Assembly: GCA_050249455.1 (NCBI GenBank)
Contig: JBFWQM010000124.1
Span: 1 to 15,511, forward strand
From: JBFWQM01 sp050249455
GTDB taxonomy: Bacteria; Pseudomonadota; Alphaproteobacteria; MPNO01; VGEU01
DNA: 15,511 nucleotides
Reading direction: 5' to 3'
The notes under the pieces are model-generated. The model did no database searches. It worked only from the letters and a program-made list of their open reading frames with translations, and was not told where the DNA came from. A program made the position numbers and the translations under genes. Below are positions 14,445-15,511 of this stretch, piece after piece. The stretch's first letter is position 1. Each line of letters opens with the position of its first letter.

Positions 14445-14535
14445 GTAGGGGCGAGTCTCAGACCCGCCCGTGTTTCCGCCGCGCCAGCATCGCGGCGCGG
14501 AGGGGGCGGCGGGCGGGTCTGAGACCCGTCCCTAC
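14445..14535. repeat. 26-base inverted repeat in the gap between deacetylase and FAD dehydrogenase genes
   Basis: The arms at 14445-14470 and 14510-14535 are complementary at 24 of 26 positions and enclose 39 bases rich in G and C, with a further short complementarity (ccgccgcgcc with ggcgcgg). It occupies most of the 147-base gap between two genes on the same strand. It is a different sequence family from the other repeats here. It may be a dispersed palindromic element and may form a transcript hairpin separating the two genes. Confidence 0.8.
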
Positions 14536-14552
14536 ATAAAGACGGTGTCGCA

Positions 14553-15458
14553 TCATGCCGAATCCCCCGGCACCGTGCCCGGCGGCAGCGATTCGATGTG
14601 CGCCAGGATATTGCGCGGGCGGGTGATCCAGATGCGGTCGCGCTGCGGGTGCGCGGCGATGTGCTTCAGCGCGCGCCGCAGTTGGCGCAGGCGGAACGGC
14701 ACGCCGGAGCAGAAGGTGTGCAGCGACAGCCCGCACACCAGCGGCTGGCGCGCCGACAGCGCCAGCATCTCCTCGAACTGATCGACGATCATATCGCAGA
14801 AGTCTGGCGCGGTGTGGCGGCGGGTCAGCATCGCCGGCGTGTCGTTGATCTCGATCGGATACGGCATCGAGAGCAGCCGGCCGCTGCGCGTTTTCATCCA
14901 CACCGGCTGGTCGTCGATCGGCCAGTCGAGCACGTAGCGGTAGCCGGCCTCGGCCAGGAGGTCGGGGGTCGCCGCGCTCTCGGATATCCATGGGCCCAGC
15001 CAGCCGGCCGGTCCGGCGCCCTCGTGGCGTTTGAACGCCTCGGTCGCCTCCTGGATGATCGCGCGCTCCTCCGCCTCCGGCAGCTCGCCCTGGGCCTCGG
15101 AGTTGGTGACGGCGTGGCCGACGAATTCGTCGCCGCGGGCGCGGATGCGGTCGGCGATCTGCGGCGCGTGGTCGTAGATCGAGGAGTTCATCAGGTGGCA
15201 CGCCGGCAGCCCGAATTCCTCGAACAGGTCGAACAGCCGCCAGATGCCGACCCTGAGGCCGTAGTCGCGCCAGCCATAGTTGCGCACGTCCGGGTGCGGC
15301 CCCGGCGCTGTGGGGGAATGGCCCAGCCCCTCCCCGAACGAGAAGTGCTCGACGTTGACCGCGATGTAGAACGCGAGCCGCCGGCCGCCGGGCCAGTGGT
15401 AGTCCGGGCGCTCGCCGATCGGCGAGTAGTCGAAGCGGCCGTGGTGGCGGACCTTCAT
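14553..15458 (-). CDS. Polysaccharide deacetylase (NodB/PuuE-like) family hydrolase
   Basis: A 301-residue protein of the NodB-homology/PuuE type. The first strand reads AVNVEHFSFG (33-42) rather than the metal-binding TFDD of chitin deacetylases, and the second motif is GHAVTNSE (114-121) rather than HSXXH, so the usual zinc triad seems incomplete. The late SLHTFCSGVPFRLRQL segment (245-260) keeps the conserved His. PuuE, a metal-independent allantoinase, shows a similarly altered site, so action on an amide or cyclic ureide is as likely as on a sugar polymer. There is no signal peptide, suggesting a cytoplasmic enzyme. The ATG at 15458 has a GGGA site six bases upstream. It is the first visible gene of the minus-strand series leading to the transporter, but a 147-base repeat-containing gap separates them. 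Confidence 0.8.
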   Translation of the reverse strand: MKVRHHGRFDYSPIGERPDYHWPGGRRLAFYIAVNVEHFSFGEGLGHSPTAPGPHPDVRNYGWRDYGLRVGIWRLFDLFEEFGLPACHLMNSSIYDHAPQIADRIRARGDEFVGHAVTNSEAQGELPEAEERAIIQEATEAFKRHEGAGPAGWLGPWISESAATPDLLAEAGYRYVLDWPIDDQPVWMKTRSGRLLSMPYPIEINDTPAMLTRRHTAPDFCDMIVDQFEEMLALSARQPLVCGLSLHTFCSGVPFRLRQLRRALKHIAAHPQRDRIWITRPRNILAHIESLPPGTVPGDSA

Positions 15459-15495
15459 GGGCGTTCCCGTTGATCGGCGCGGCGGCGTGGGCGCG

Positions 15496-15511
15496 CCCCC
15501 CCCCCCCCCCC
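15496..15511. other. Terminal run of 16 C
   Basis: The window ends in an uninterrupted run of at least 16 C. It resembles the internal C run at 8814-8830 and is probably a contig-end or base-calling artefact rather than biology. Confidence 0.5.

Overview
This is a very GC-rich, gene-dense window, probably from an alphaproteobacterium (Rhodospirillales or Hyphomicrobiales-like). That placement is an inference from base composition, the complete tripartite tricarboxylate transporter, a Bug-type binding protein, and the C-rich palindromic intergenic repeats. No rRNA, tRNA, CRISPR, transposase, integrase or phage gene was seen. No gene-free stretch reaches 300 bases; the longest (about 185, 172 and 158 bases) are annotated below.

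Layout. (1) 2-1301, plus strand: the 3' end of an acyl-CoA synthetase followed 10 bases later by an enoyl-CoA hydratase. (2) 3029-1451, minus strand: a three-gene regulatory operon encoding an exported four-EF-hand protein, an ECF sigma factor and a single-pass membrane protein placed as its anti-sigma factor. (3) 3188-4308, plus strand: overlapping alpha and beta subunits of a split ThDP-dependent 2-oxoacid decarboxylase of the sulfopyruvate/phosphonopyruvate decarboxylase type. (4) 5584-4481, minus strand: a medium-chain zinc-type dehydrogenase lacking the usual catalytic His. (5) 5714-8760, plus strand: a DUF1989 protein, an amidase-signature hydrolase and a VanA-like Rieske oxygenase. (6) 15458-8946, minus strand: a PuuE/NodB-like deacetylase, a TcuA-like FAD dehydrogenase, the transporter in the order tctC-tctB-tctA, and a second Rieske oxygenase.

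Together, parts 3-6 look like an uncharacterised catabolic cluster. An organic acid or related small molecule would be bound by TctC, imported by TctAB, and processed by a flavin dehydrogenase, two Rieske mono-oxygenases, a dehydrogenase, a 2-oxoacid decarboxylase and up to three C-N hydrolase-type enzymes (amidase, DUF1989, PuuE-like). The substrate cannot be read from the sequence. No reductase or ferredoxin for the oxygenases and no dedicated regulator is present. The CoA genes at the left edge could be a downstream part or a separate fatty/aromatic acid operon.

All three convergent gene junctions carry nested inverted repeats, and two of these clearly belong to one repeat family. One of that pair contains a run of 17 C exactly where a hairpin arm should lie, and the window itself ends in 16 C. 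Both runs are probably sequencing or assembly artefacts.
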